This document shows, in pieces, positions 36,801-45,136 of a DNA stretch of 64,000 nt. The notes beneath the pieces are model-generated. The model did not search any database. It was given only the letters and a program-made list of their open reading frames with translations, and was not told the DNA's origin. The DNA comes from Bacteroidota bacterium. GTDB lineage: Bacteria > Bacteroidota > Bacteroidia > Chitinophagales > Chitinophagaceae. Position 1 is the first letter of the stretch, and each line of letters opens with the position of its first letter. Location: assembly GCA_947452905.1 (NCBI GenBank), contig CANGEP010000003.1, forward strand, positions 186,001-250,000, given 5' to 3'. The translations under genes were made by a program, and so were the position numbers.

Positions 36801-37312
36801 CCTCCATTTTTATGCATCATGAATAGCTTAGGATTGCGTCTACCTTTTGAATACACAATGTAATTACCGTCTTGTGTATAAACCGCACCAGGGATTTCAA
36901 TATTGTTTTCGTCGGTTAAGGCAACTGTATCTTTTTTCTCTATATCTATATACCATAGATTTTCGGCACCACCTCTATCCGATATAAATAAAATTCGTTT
37001 TCCGTCAGGACTAAAACTAGGGTGACTATCAAAGGGGATACCCTTGGTGATTGCTGTAGCCATACCCCCTGTGGCAGGAATGCTATAAATATCGCCCATT
37101 AAATCAAAAAGGATTGTTTTTCCATCAGGGCTTATCGATAAAGAGGTCCATGTGCCCTCATTGGTTTTTAAAGGGATGGCCCTGGTCGCTTTTAAAGGCA
37201 TGCCTTTAAAACTGGAAAATACAGTACTGTCTTTTTTAGTGCTGCTTGTTTTTTGGGCAAAAACTTGGGTTAAACCAATAGCCCAAAATAGCATCAAAGT
37301 AACTAGTCTCAT
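33893..37312 (-). CDS. PD40 beta-propeller/amidohydrolase fusion
   Basis: This 1139-aa secreted protein was set to start at the ATG at 37312, which begins a signal peptide (MRLVTLMLFWAIGLTQ, cleavage near VFAQ); the longer frame has no signal. Residues about 40-660 contain TolB-like PD40 repeats (SPDGKTILF, SPDGKRILFISDRGG, SPDGKKLAFTV). A Lys/Glu-rich linker (about 665-715) precedes an amidohydrolase domain with VDTHSHMWPSWG, YGVTTTRDP, IGSHGQLQGLG and the ending ADLIILDKNPLENI. The propeller may bind peptide while the hydrolase cleaves amide bonds. A weak -7 (TAACTTTC, minus 37337-37330) precedes the start. Confidence 0.88.
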   Translation of the reverse strand: MRLVTLMLFWAIGLTQVFAQKTSSTKKDSTVFSSFKGMPLKATRAIPLKTNEGTWTSLSISPDGKTILFDLMGDIYSIPATGGMATAITKGIPFDSHPSFSPDGKRILFISDRGGAENLWYIDIEKKDTVALTDENNIEIPGAVYTQDGNYIVYSKGRRNPKLFMMHKNGGAGTALITMPANLKTIDPEVSSDGRYVYYSQRMSAWNYNAMLPQYSIGVYDREKGTTHNVASRYGSAFTPVLSKDGKWLVYGSRFEDKTGLVKRNLATGEETWLAYPVQRDDQESIAVLGVLPAMTFTPDSKFLLASYGGKIHKINIENAAQEEIPFSVDATVEMGPEVLFKYPVKDTSAMKATQIRDAVASPDGKKLAFTVLNRLYVMDYPNGKPSRITQNNFTEAQPTWHPNGQTIYFATWAAKGGSIQSVNLATKQISTITNEMALYQSLVVDPTGKRLVYNKTQAQKFIDSKDPNYNDDEDDLAWIDLANGEEHFIDKANGRGNAHFVNNENRIYLNKGGKLLSIQWDGGDEKEIAKITGITTFGSVPTHNGKPAGDPCMIPQVLAEDNEAAKENNPPSNAASILMSPKGNGAIAQVNNNIYFVTIPQAGKLLEISVADAKNAAFPSKLLTELGGEFPSWEANGKTIHWSLGAAHFTYNIEASYAFDDSLAIAKKAEEALKEASKKDSVKKDSTKTELAKKVDKKETPKYKAEEHWVNVYFEKDMPNGSVLLKNARIITMNGDEVIGHGDVYIVNNRIKAVGKSGSLKVASGTETVNVSGKTIIPGFVDTHSHMWPSWGIHKNQPWIYAANLAYGVTTTRDPQTATTDVLTYSDMVEAGSMIGPRVYSTGPGVGYWSYNLKDSAQAESVLAQYSKYYNTKYIKMYLVGNRKQRQWVIQAAKNQQLMPTTEGGLDFKLNMTNLLDGYPGHEHSIPIYPLYNDVTNTIAASKMIVTPTLLVSYGGPWAENYWYENANPYSDVKMQNFTPYEELAAKSRRRATWFLPEEHVFQKHAKSMKNLVEAGGLAGIGSHGQLQGLGYHWEVWSMQSGGMRTIDALKVATILGATGLGLDKDLGSIEAGKLADLIILDKNPLENIQNTNSIKYVMKNGRMYSGDTLAEIVTGKHELDRSELNDKKPIKNTKVQD

Positions 37313-37433
37313 AAAGTAGATTATTTTAGGAAAGTTAATAAAATAGACTTTATGAGCACTCGAATTTATACTAATAACTTGCCGTTTATCACTCAAATCC
37401 TAATTTGGTGTAAAACCTAATGCCATTAGGCCT

Positions 37434-37441
37434 TAATTTTG
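37434..37441 (+). promoter_or_regulatory. Bacteroidota -7 box upstream of the barrel/GLPGLI operon
   Basis: TAATTTTG matches TAnnTTTG and lies 33 nt before the ATG at 37475. A second near match, TAATTTTA (37463-37470), ends only 4 nt before the ATG. Confidence 0.42.
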
Positions 37442-37474
37442 AGGGATTTACGAATTCGGTCGTAATTTTATACT

Positions 37475-40270
37475 ATGTTAAATAAACTATATATGCGTCT
37501 ATTATTAGGCTTGGCTTTTTTAGGCTTTGGGTTAAGTGCACAGGCTCAAAATGTGACTATCGATGGTACCATTATGGATAGTCTTTTAAAAAAGTCACTT
37601 ACTTCTGCTACCATTTCTTTGGCAAATTCCAAAGACTCTTCCTTAATCAATTTTACAAGAGCCAATGAGGATGGTTATTTTCAAATCAGAAATGTAAATC
37701 CGGGTAAATATCTGTTATCAGTTTCGTATGTGGGTTATCAGCATTTATGGTTAGGTATAAAAGTGGGTGGATCTCAAAAACTATCCTTAGGTAATATTTA
37801 TTTAAGTGATGATCGTCAAATGTCTACTGTTACAGTAACAGCTCGTCGCCCTCCTGTAGTAATCAATGGTGACTCTATCGAATTTAACTCTGAGAATTTT
37901 AAAACTGTTCCCAATGCAGTGGTAGAAGATATGTTAAAAAAGATGCCAGGTATTGAAGTAGATAAAGCAGGGGCTATCACAGTAAATGGTAAGTCGGTAA
38001 CGAAAGTATATGTAAACGGAAAAGAGTTTTTTACTGGCGATCCAAAAATGGCAACTAAAAATTTACCTGCCGATGCGGTAGATAAAATTCAGGTATATGA
38101 TCGTAAATCTGATCAGGCTATGTTTACAGGTATTGATGATGGTAACGAGGAAACGGCGATTAATATTAAAACTAAAAAAGATCGTAAGCAATCTACTTTT
38201 GGTAAAATTGGGGGAGGTATTGGAACGCCAGGTCGTTTCGATGGTCAAGGTAATGTTAACCGCATTAATAATGACGAACAATATTCTTTAATTGGAACCG
38301 CTAACAACACCAATCGTCAATCATTTTCGAATGGAGATATTTCTAATTTCTCTGGTGGCGGTGGTGGCGGCCGAGGTGGCGGTGGTATTAGTATAAACAT
38401 TGGCGGCGGTGGTGGAGGAACAGACGCAAACTCTCAAGGGGTAGCCAATACTTTTTCTTTAGGGGGTAATTATTCGAATGTATTGAATGATAAAAAAATG
38501 GATTTTAATGCCAATGCTAATGCGAGTGATGTAGAAAGACATAACATTAGTAATTCATTTACACAAAACTTAACACCTGGTAATTTATTTAACAGAAGCA
38601 GTATTTCAAATAATACTTCTAGAAACCAACAACAACGCTACAATGTAACCATCGACAATAAAGTATCTGAAAGTTTTTCTTATAAATACACACCAAGTAT
38701 TTCTAATCAACATAATACTTCGGTGGGTGAATCTGAAAGTAGCACCATGCTACCTGATGGCACTATGACCAACGGAACTAAAACGAAATCAACTAGTATT
38801 TCTGATGCAGTAAGTTTTTCCAATAATTTATTACTTCGAAAAAAGTTTGCTAAAAAAGGTCGTACCATCTCTTCTACTATTACACAAAGCTATAATAATT
38901 CTGATGCCAATAGTACACAATACACCGATCAATTGTTTTACACCTTGGGTAAGGTAACCAAAGATTCTTTAATTGATCAAAGAAGCAACCGTAAAGGTTT
39001 AACCAATGCATATTCGGCCAATTTAGTTTATACCGAGCCTGTTACTAAGACCTCTTTATTAGAAATGAATGCTTTCTTAAATAAAAATGTAGGATCTACT
39101 AGTAAAAAAGTGTACGATCGAAATTTAGGAGATGCTTTAAACACAAAACTCACCAACGAGTATAGTAGTGAGTATACTTATATGGGTGGAGGAATGAATT
39201 ATCGCATTAATAAAAAAATGTACAATTTTAGTACTGGATTCTCGGTACAAGACGCAATCTTAAACGGCGAAAACACAAGCGCGAATACTAAAATTAAACA
39301 TGATTTTAGAGACATCTTGCCTTCTGCTGATTTTAGATATATATTTTCTCAAACACAAAATTTTAGAATTAATTACCGCACATCTACCAATCAGCCATCC
39401 CTTACACAATTACAGCCTGTACTAGATCAGAGTAATATTAATAATCAAAGCATAGGTAATCCAGATTTAAAGAGAACGTATAACCATAATCTTAATATTA
39501 GTTATTTCTCTTCAAAAATTTTAGCGCAGAAAAATTTCTTTGCTTTATTAAATGCACAAGTGGCTGATAACTCTATTGTAAATTATGATAGCGTTTTGCC
39601 TTCAAGAGCTATTTTATCAAAGCCAGTAAACGTAAATGGAATTTATAGAATTAATGGTACAGTAAACTATGGCTTTGGTATTAAGCAAATTAGTTCTAGA
39701 ATTAATTTTGGTTTAAATGGTGGCTATAACAATAATGTAAACTATTCGAACGGCAAGTTAAATACAACCATCGTTCAATCGGTAGGCCCAAGCTTTACTT
39801 ATACCTATAGTAAAGACGAAGTAATTGATATTAATATTACCGCACGCCATAGCTATAGCAATACCAACAACAAATTAAATTCGGCATTAAATACCAATTA
39901 TGTAACACGTATTTATGGTGCCGATGTAACTAATTATTTGCCTTTTGAAATTGTGTTTAACCAGTCTTTGAATTATACTATTAACGAAGGCCGTGCGCCA
40001 GGTTATAATACTGCTATTCCTATTTGGAATGCAAGTTTCTCTAAATTTTTTATGAAAAATAAAAGAGCGGAACTTAAAATTAGCGCCTTTGATATTTTAA
40101 ACAAAAATGCAGGTGTTTCGAGAAATGTATCACAAAACCAAATTGTAGATCAATCCTATAACGTGATTAATCAATATTTCTTAGTGGGCTTTACTTATAG
40201 CTTACAAAAATCTGGATTAACGGGCAACAATAGCGGAGGTGGTGGTCCAAGAATGACCATTAGAATGTAA
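37475..40270 (+). CDS. TonB-receptor-like outer-membrane beta-barrel protein
   Basis: This 931-aa outer-membrane protein has a signal peptide (ends SAQAQ), an N-terminal carboxypeptidase-regulatory-like domain (VTIDGTIMDSLLKKSLTSAT, about 26-105) and a plug-like region (VVEDMLKKMPGIEVDKAGAI and VYVNGKEFFTG). A long beta-barrel of the OMP_b-brl family follows. A glycine-rich loop (around residues 294-315) interrupts the early barrel. It is followed after 51 bp by a GLPGLI gene, a pair common in Bacteroidota. It may be a ligand-gated importer or a secretion-related barrel; the cargo is unknown. Confidence 0.87.
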   Translation: MLNKLYMRLLLGLAFLGFGLSAQAQNVTIDGTIMDSLLKKSLTSATISLANSKDSSLINFTRANEDGYFQIRNVNPGKYLLSVSYVGYQHLWLGIKVGGSQKLSLGNIYLSDDRQMSTVTVTARRPPVVINGDSIEFNSENFKTVPNAVVEDMLKKMPGIEVDKAGAITVNGKSVTKVYVNGKEFFTGDPKMATKNLPADAVDKIQVYDRKSDQAMFTGIDDGNEETAINIKTKKDRKQSTFGKIGGGIGTPGRFDGQGNVNRINNDEQYSLIGTANNTNRQSFSNGDISNFSGGGGGGRGGGGISINIGGGGGGTDANSQGVANTFSLGGNYSNVLNDKKMDFNANANASDVERHNISNSFTQNLTPGNLFNRSSISNNTSRNQQQRYNVTIDNKVSESFSYKYTPSISNQHNTSVGESESSTMLPDGTMTNGTKTKSTSISDAVSFSNNLLLRKKFAKKGRTISSTITQSYNNSDANSTQYTDQLFYTLGKVTKDSLIDQRSNRKGLTNAYSANLVYTEPVTKTSLLEMNAFLNKNVGSTSKKVYDRNLGDALNTKLTNEYSSEYTYMGGGMNYRINKKMYNFSTGFSVQDAILNGENTSANTKIKHDFRDILPSADFRYIFSQTQNFRINYRTSTNQPSLTQLQPVLDQSNINNQSIGNPDLKRTYNHNLNISYFSSKILAQKNFFALLNAQVADNSIVNYDSVLPSRAILSKPVNVNGIYRINGTVNYGFGIKQISSRINFGLNGGYNNNVNYSNGKLNTTIVQSVGPSFTYTYSKDEVIDINITARHSYSNTNNKLNSALNTNYVTRIYGADVTNYLPFEIVFNQSLNYTINEGRAPGYNTAIPIWNASFSKFFMKNKRAELKISAFDILNKNAGVSRNVSQNQIVDQSYNVINQYFLVGFTYSLQKSGLTGNNSGGGGPRMTIRM

Positions 40271-40321
40271 GAGCAAATAAACTTGTATCTTTAATAAAGA
40301 AAAATAAAATTTTTTATACGT

Positions 40322-41161
40322 ATGAAAAAAATAATGATCGCCTTAGCTTTTATTGCATTAGCAACTACAACAGTGATGGCACAAATGAAAGAAGGTAAAA
40401 TTGTATACGAACGTAAAATAAATATGTATCGTATGATTACCGATCCCGAAATGAGAGCTAGAATTCCTGAGTTTAGAACTTCACAATTTGAGTTATTATT
40501 TAATGAGCAGTCAAGCTTATTTCGTTCGGTACCAGACGAGGATGCCCCAGATCCTTTTGCCAACAATGGCGGTGATAGAGGTGGTCAAAGATTTAATTTT
40601 CGTATGCCAGAAACCACTACTTATACCGACATAAATGCACAAATGCAATATGAATCAAGACCTATGTTTGAAAAAACATTTTTAGTGGTAGATTCTTTAA
40701 AGCCTTTAAAATGGAAAATATCTGAAGAAACTAAAACTATCGCCAAGCATTTATGCAAAAAAGCAACCACTTCGGTGGCTGCACAAAATATTAGAATTGG
40801 CGGTGGAGGTGGCCCAAGAGGAATGGGACGTAATAATGGAGATAGTACCAATAGACCAACGGCTGCCATTACCCCTAAAGAAACAGAAGTGGTAGTATGG
40901 TATACCGAAGATATTTCCGCATCGGTAGGTCCCGATAATTATACGGGTCTTCCGGGCGCGATACTAGAGGTGGATATGGATAATGGTGCTAATGTTACCA
41001 TGGCTACAGAGGTTACTACTAAATATCCTAAAAAAGAATTAGTACAACCTACTAAAGGAGATAAAATGAATAGAGCACAATTTCAGGACGCTATGAAAAA
41101 GCTAATGGAAGATATGCAAAGAGGTGGTGGAATGGGTGGAATGAGAATTAGAATGAATTAA
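40322..41161 (+). CDS. GLPGLI-family exported protein
   Basis: This 279-aa protein has a signal peptide (ends TTVMAQ). The family name motif is present as YTGLPGAILEVDMDNG, with AEETK-like SEETKTIAKHLCKKATTSV and VVVWYTEDI upstream. This is the TIGR01200 GLPGLI pattern. The middle and C-terminal regions hold Gly/Arg/Met-rich low-complexity stretches. Members are nearly always encoded beside a TonB-like barrel, as here, and probably act at the outer membrane; the molecular role is unknown. The stop overlaps the convergent TonB receptor stop by 4 bp. Confidence 0.87.
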   Translation: MKKIMIALAFIALATTTVMAQMKEGKIVYERKINMYRMITDPEMRARIPEFRTSQFELLFNEQSSLFRSVPDEDAPDPFANNGGDRGGQRFNFRMPETTTYTDINAQMQYESRPMFEKTFLVVDSLKPLKWKISEETKTIAKHLCKKATTSVAAQNIRIGGGGGPRGMGRNNGDSTNRPTAAITPKETEVVVWYTEDISASVGPDNYTGLPGAILEVDMDNGANVTMATEVTTKYPKKELVQPTKGDKMNRAQFQDAMKKLMEDMQRGGGMGGMRIRMN

Positions 41162-43230
41162 TCATTATGGGCTTGTAAGCTCCATGAATAACCAATTGAA
41201 ATGCTGCGTGGCTCCCCTATATAATAGGAGTACGCGGCATTTCCTTTTACACTAAAATTTTTGGTGGCCATGCTTGAATAATAAGCATTGGTTATATTAA
41301 GTATATTAAGCCATACATTAGATTGCTTCATTTGATAAGCAATTCTAAGATTACCAATATCAAATCCATTAAAAGTGGTAGCATTTGTTTCGTCCATAAA
41401 ATATTTGGATTGATGAAGCCATTCCAAATGAAAATATAAATTATTATTGACTTGCCATGCTGCATATATATTTCCAAAATAGGTAGGTGCAGCACTCATT
41501 TGTTTGCCACTTACCTCTACGCCTTTTATATTGGTATTGATATAGGTATGTAAGGTATTAGTAGCATTATAACCCACCGATAGCGTTTTTAGTAATTTAT
41601 ACTTCAATTGATATTCAAGACCAAAATGAGAGGTGTTTCCGGCATTTTGATTTAAGTTAACACCATCAGTTTGTCGCACTGAAATTATTTCGTTAGTTCC
41701 ATTTAGTTGATAGATTGTTATTTCGGCTTGCCATTTTTTATGTGCTGCCCAAATACCTAATTCTTTATTTTTAAATTGCTGTGGTAATAAATAAGGTACT
41801 CTAATGGCGTTGTAAATTTCGGTTATTTGAGGGGGTACAAAACCTTCGCTATAATTTATAAATCCTCCCCATTGTTGTTGGTTGTATGTAAATCCAATTT
41901 TAGGTGCCCAATTAGTAAATACATTATTAGCCGAAGGGGTGCCTGTAAATAGAGCATTTGTAAAGGCATAATTAAATTGATCGTAACGTAGAGTGGCATT
42001 GGCTGATAACCTATCACTTAATTTAGAAATCAAGTTAAGATAAGCAGCTTTATTAATGATATTGCTCTGGTAATGGGTTAATAATGAGTCTTTTGCTGGG
42101 TAACTATATGAGCTATACTTACCTACTAGGGTGTCTTTAAAAATATCAATATAATGTGCTTCAAGTTGTTGATGGGTGATATCCATAAAGCCTCCTACAA
42201 TAATTTTACTTTGTAGGGTTGGGATATTCCAAATTTGTTGAAGGTCCCATACATAAGAGTTAAATTGATTGCTGTTAGTTTGTCCTTTATATTTTGTAGG
42301 GTTATTGGTAGCAGCAATAGAATATGTTGGGTTTTGATCCATTCTATTATCACGAAACATGAAATTAAAATGAGTACTACTATTTTGCGTCCATTGATAT
42401 TGTAAATTTTGTCTAAGTCTGAGGGCATCAATTTTACGGTAAGTAAAGGTTTGCTGAGATGAAAAGTTTTTTTGAAAAAAGTGAACACTGTCTACCGATC
42501 CTGTCATTTGTGAGTAGTAGTTGATATAATTTATACTTTGGTAACCACTCCACTTTTTATTCCAACTAAAATCATGTTTACTACTAATGCCTTTTTTAAT
42601 ATAATTACTAAATTCAATGGGCCCTTTTTTTTGTTCGGCCCAACTTGCGTTTATTTGCCAAGCGCCATGAGGGGTTGGTAAATTTGTATTGATATCTACT
42701 TTTTGCAAACCTAAATTACTAGCTTGGGCACTTAATTGTAAGTTTTTGACGGAGTCCACAGGCTTAGATATAAAGTTAATGACACCTCCAATGGCTTCGG
42801 CTCCATAGATGGCAGAGGCGGGACCTTTTATAATTTCAATACTATGAATATTACTACTTAAAATTTCGATAAGTGCATTGTTACTAAATAAGCCACTAGT
42901 TCTAATAGGTAAACCATCTTCGACATATAAATACAATCCTTTTAAAGAGATGGGTTGACGAATAGACATCATATGTTGCTCATTACCAATACTGGGCATA
43001 TAAACACCCGCTACCTTGTTCAATAAATAATCAATTCTTTGCGCTTTGGACTCTTTAATTTCTTTGGACGTAATTTGAGTGATGGAAACAGGTGCTTCAG
43101 TTCTTTTTTGACTAAGCTTACTGGCGCTTACAATAACTTTAGATAATGGCTTATAGCTCGTGTCCTGACTTTGAGCAATGAGGGTGTTAATACATATAAG
43201 GCCCATAAAAAGCAGGAAAGAAAACTTCAT
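41158..43230 (-). CDS. TonB-dependent outer-membrane receptor
   Basis: This 690-aa TonB-dependent receptor was placed at the ATG at 43230, which begins a signal peptide (MKFSFLLFMGLICINTLIAQ); the longer frame adds ten residues in front of it. The plug has KVIVSASKLSQKRTEAPVSI, YLYVEDGLPIRTSG and the conserved IEIIKGPASAIYGAEAIGGV. The 22-strand barrel ends in an aromatic-rich C-terminus (SISIGYSWSLQAHND). It resembles siderophore or cobalamin receptors without a SusC signature; ligand unknown. A perfect -7 box ends 5 nt before the chosen ATG. Confidence 0.9.
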   Translation of the reverse strand: MKFSFLLFMGLICINTLIAQSQDTSYKPLSKVIVSASKLSQKRTEAPVSITQITSKEIKESKAQRIDYLLNKVAGVYMPSIGNEQHMMSIRQPISLKGLYLYVEDGLPIRTSGLFSNNALIEILSSNIHSIEIIKGPASAIYGAEAIGGVINFISKPVDSVKNLQLSAQASNLGLQKVDINTNLPTPHGAWQINASWAEQKKGPIEFSNYIKKGISSKHDFSWNKKWSGYQSINYINYYSQMTGSVDSVHFFQKNFSSQQTFTYRKIDALRLRQNLQYQWTQNSSTHFNFMFRDNRMDQNPTYSIAATNNPTKYKGQTNSNQFNSYVWDLQQIWNIPTLQSKIIVGGFMDITHQQLEAHYIDIFKDTLVGKYSSYSYPAKDSLLTHYQSNIINKAAYLNLISKLSDRLSANATLRYDQFNYAFTNALFTGTPSANNVFTNWAPKIGFTYNQQQWGGFINYSEGFVPPQITEIYNAIRVPYLLPQQFKNKELGIWAAHKKWQAEITIYQLNGTNEIISVRQTDGVNLNQNAGNTSHFGLEYQLKYKLLKTLSVGYNATNTLHTYINTNIKGVEVSGKQMSAAPTYFGNIYAAWQVNNNLYFHLEWLHQSKYFMDETNATTFNGFDIGNLRIAYQMKQSNVWLNILNITNAYYSSMATKNFSVKGNAAYSYYIGEPRSISIGYSWSLQAHND

Positions 43231-43235
43231 ATTTG

Positions 43236-43243
43236 CAAATTTA
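43236..43243 (-). promoter_or_regulatory. -7 box 5 nt before the TonB receptor start
   Basis: Minus-strand TAAATTTG is a perfect TAnnTTTG match and ends 5 nt before the ATG at 43230, inside the longer reading frame. It supports the shorter start and a nearly leaderless mRNA. Confidence 0.45.
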
Positions 43244-43281
43244 GTAGTTAATTTAGTCAAAGCCTATTTTGGTGTAAGCAC

Positions 43282-43289
43282 TATTTTTG
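43282..43289 (+). promoter_or_regulatory. -7 box 4 nt before the M24 peptidase start
   Basis: TATTTTTG matches TAnnTTTG and ends 4 nt before the ATG at 43294. With the divergent box at 43236-43243 it makes a compact 63-bp back-to-back promoter pair. Confidence 0.45.
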
Positions 43290-43293
43290 AATT

Positions 43294-44583
43294 ATGAAAA
43301 AATCACTTTTATGGTTATTCTTTTTTGTGGGGGTAATTACTACTCATGCACAGGTCGAAACCATGCGAAATCAAGCAAAAATTATTAATGAGTTATTAAA
43401 TGATCGTTTACAAAATTTATTACCTCGTTTGATGGACTCCACAAATATTGATTGCTGGGTAATGATGACAAGAGAATACAATGAAGATCCAGTTGTAAAA
43501 ACATTTTTACCTGCCGAATGGTTGTCGGCCAGACGAAGAACTATTTTAGTTTTTTATAGAGATCCTAAAAATAATATACTTAAAAAATATGCAGTAGCAA
43601 GGTATGCAGTAGGCAAACAAATAGAACCCGCTTGGGATCCTGCTAAAACACCTAATCAATGGGAGGCATTGGTTAATTTAATAAGAACTTTGAATCCTCA
43701 AAAAATAGCACTTAATTATTCCTCCGATTTTGGTCATGCTGATGGACTCGATTATACTGAATATACTGAGTTTACAAGTTATTTAGGGGCTAATGAAAAA
43801 GCCAAACTAATATCGGCCGAACCATTGGCAGTTGCCTGGTTAGAAACTAGAACTGAAAAAGAAATGGCTTATTACCCTACCTTATTAAAAATCACGCATG
43901 CGATTATAAAAGAAGGCTTTAGCAATAAAGTAATCAAGGTAAATAAAACAAGCACCGAAGATCTGGTATGGTGGTTTCGTCAAAAGCTTAGTAATATGGG
44001 TTTAGGTACTTGGTTTCATCCTTCTGTTGAAATTCAAAGAAGAGTAAGCAATGATAACGACAATATTATTAGACCTGGTGATTTTTTGCATTGTGATTTT
44101 GGTATTAGTTATTTACGCCTTAACTCAGATGTGCAAGAGCAGGCTTATGTTTTATTACCTAATGAAACTTCAGTTCCAACTGATGTTGAAGCTGCTTTTA
44201 CAAAAACGAATCGACTACAAGATATTTTAACTAATCATTTTGCAAAGGGGGTATCGGGTAATGCAATTTTAGCTGCTTCATTGGCCCAGGCAAAAGCCGA
44301 AGGAATAACGCCTAGTATCTATACCCATCCTATCGGTTTTCATGGTCATGCAGCTGGCACCACTATTGGTATGTGGGATATGCAAGGGGGTGTTCCTGGT
44401 TCTGGTGATTATACCATGCATGCTAAAACTTGTTATTCTATCGAACTAAATGCAGTGCATAATTTAAAAGGATGGGATAAACCTGTAAGAGTAGCTTTAG
44501 AACAAAATGGATATTTTAATGGTGTAAATTTTTCTTATATCGATCAAAGACAAACAAAAATTCATACCATCTCCTCTAAATAG
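43294..44583 (+). CDS. Exported M24 family metallopeptidase (Xaa-Pro aminopeptidase-like)
   Basis: This 429-aa protein has a signal peptide (ends TTHAQ), an N-terminal creatinase-like domain (about 30-195) and a pita-bread catalytic domain. Metal ligands are visible in FLHCDFGISY (Asp), LNSDVQEQAY (Asp), THPIGFHGHAAG (His), CYSIELNAVHN (Glu) and, less certainly, RVALEQNGYF (Glu). It would remove N-terminal residues from peptides, probably next to proline, outside the cytoplasm. It adds to the many secreted peptide and amide hydrolases in this window. A strong bidirectional terminator follows. Confidence 0.9.
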   Translation: MKKSLLWLFFFVGVITTHAQVETMRNQAKIINELLNDRLQNLLPRLMDSTNIDCWVMMTREYNEDPVVKTFLPAEWLSARRRTILVFYRDPKNNILKKYAVARYAVGKQIEPAWDPAKTPNQWEALVNLIRTLNPQKIALNYSSDFGHADGLDYTEYTEFTSYLGANEKAKLISAEPLAVAWLETRTEKEMAYYPTLLKITHAIIKEGFSNKVIKVNKTSTEDLVWWFRQKLSNMGLGTWFHPSVEIQRRVSNDNDNIIRPGDFLHCDFGISYLRLNSDVQEQAYVLLPNETSVPTDVEAAFTKTNRLQDILTNHFAKGVSGNAILAASLAQAKAEGITPSIYTHPIGFHGHAAGTTIGMWDMQGGVPGSGDYTMHAKTCYSIELNAVHNLKGWDKPVRVALEQNGYFNGVNFSYIDQRQTKIHTISSK

Positions 44584-44604
44584 ATGCTATAGAGGTATCT
44601 AAAG

Positions 44605-44645
44605 AAAAAAGCTTCTGACCTTATGGGTAGAAGCTTTTTTCTTTT
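44605..44645. terminator. Bidirectional Rho-independent terminator
   Basis: The stem AAAAAAGCTTCT/AGAAGCTTTTTT (44605-44616 with 44629-44640) is followed by C and TTTT. It lies between the convergent M24 and CBM48 genes and can stop both. Confidence 0.88.
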
Positions 44646-44667
44646 ATTTAAAACCCGAACCATTGCA

Positions 44668-44955
44668 TTATACTGTAACAATACTATTGGCAGTACCAAA
44701 AACATTGATTGCTTCTGCCTCTGCCTCTGCGTCTTGTATCCATGTTTTTTTATCTACTAAGTATTTAAACTCATGACGGCTATCTTTTGGTAAGTTTACC
44801 TCTGCAGAAAAGGTGCCGTCTTTCTTTTTAGACATGATTACCGATTTTTTCCATTCGTTGTTTAAGCCTAATAGTTCTACTTTTTTTGCTTCTGTAGCAA
44901 TAGAAAATTTTACTTTAACGTAATCCTTTGTTTTGTAATATTTTTTTTCAATCAT
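44668..44955 (-). CDS. Small CBM48/isoamylase early-set domain protein
   Basis: This 95-aa protein is one immunoglobulin-like domain of the AMPK-beta/CBM48 (glycogen-binding, early set) type. Segments are VKFSIATEAKKVELLGLNNEW, the DGTFSAEVNLPKDSRHEFKYLVD strand pair and WIQDAEAEAEAINVFG. It has no signal peptide. Freestanding proteins of this kind are common in Bacteroidota and are thought to bind alpha-glucans or other proteins. No glycogen gene lies near. The 181 bp upstream hold a 16-bp palindrome (45059-45074). Confidence 0.85.
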   Translation of the reverse strand: MIEKKYYKTKDYVKVKFSIATEAKKVELLGLNNEWKKSVIMSKKKDGTFSAEVNLPKDSRHEFKYLVDKKTWIQDAEAEAEAINVFGTANSIVTV

Positions 44956-45058
44956 AGTTGTATGTTTTTGCTACTCTTAATACGTACAAGCGTAAAAAGT
45001 AACCCAACCTATTAGACAATTAATGTATTAACTAACTAACGGTATTAATTTATCACGC

Positions 45059-45074
45059 TTGCAAAGGTTTGCAA
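45059..45074. promoter_or_regulatory. 16-bp palindrome TTGCAAAGGTTTGCAA
   Basis: The arms TTGCAAA and TTTGCAA flank a GG centre. The site sits between the pit gene terminator and the CBM48 gene, about 104 bp before the CBM48 start. It could be a dimeric repressor site. Only one copy was noticed. Confidence 0.3.
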
Positions 45075-45080
45075 TGAGTA

Positions 45081-45116
45081 AAAAATAAAAAAGCCGCTCT
45101 TGGAATAGAGCGGCTT
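45081..45116 (-). terminator. Rho-independent terminator of the DUF47-pit operon
   Basis: The stem AAGCCGCTCT/AGAGCGGCTT (45091-45100 with 45107-45116) is followed on the minus strand by TTTTATTTTT. It lies 20 bp after the pit stop codon. Its core GCCGCTC resembles the terminator at 17961. Confidence 0.88.
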
Positions 45117-45136
45117 TAGCATAAAGTAGGTAATGA

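Noticed and set aside
37313-37396. Upstream extension of the PD40/amidohydrolase gene
   Set aside because: The shorter ATG begins a clear signal peptide and lies just downstream of a -7-like box; the longer frame hides the signal.
38350-38420. GGT/GGC repeat as a microsatellite or recombination site
   Set aside because: It encodes a glycine-rich loop in the outer-membrane barrel protein with mixed codons and no long perfect tandem repeat.
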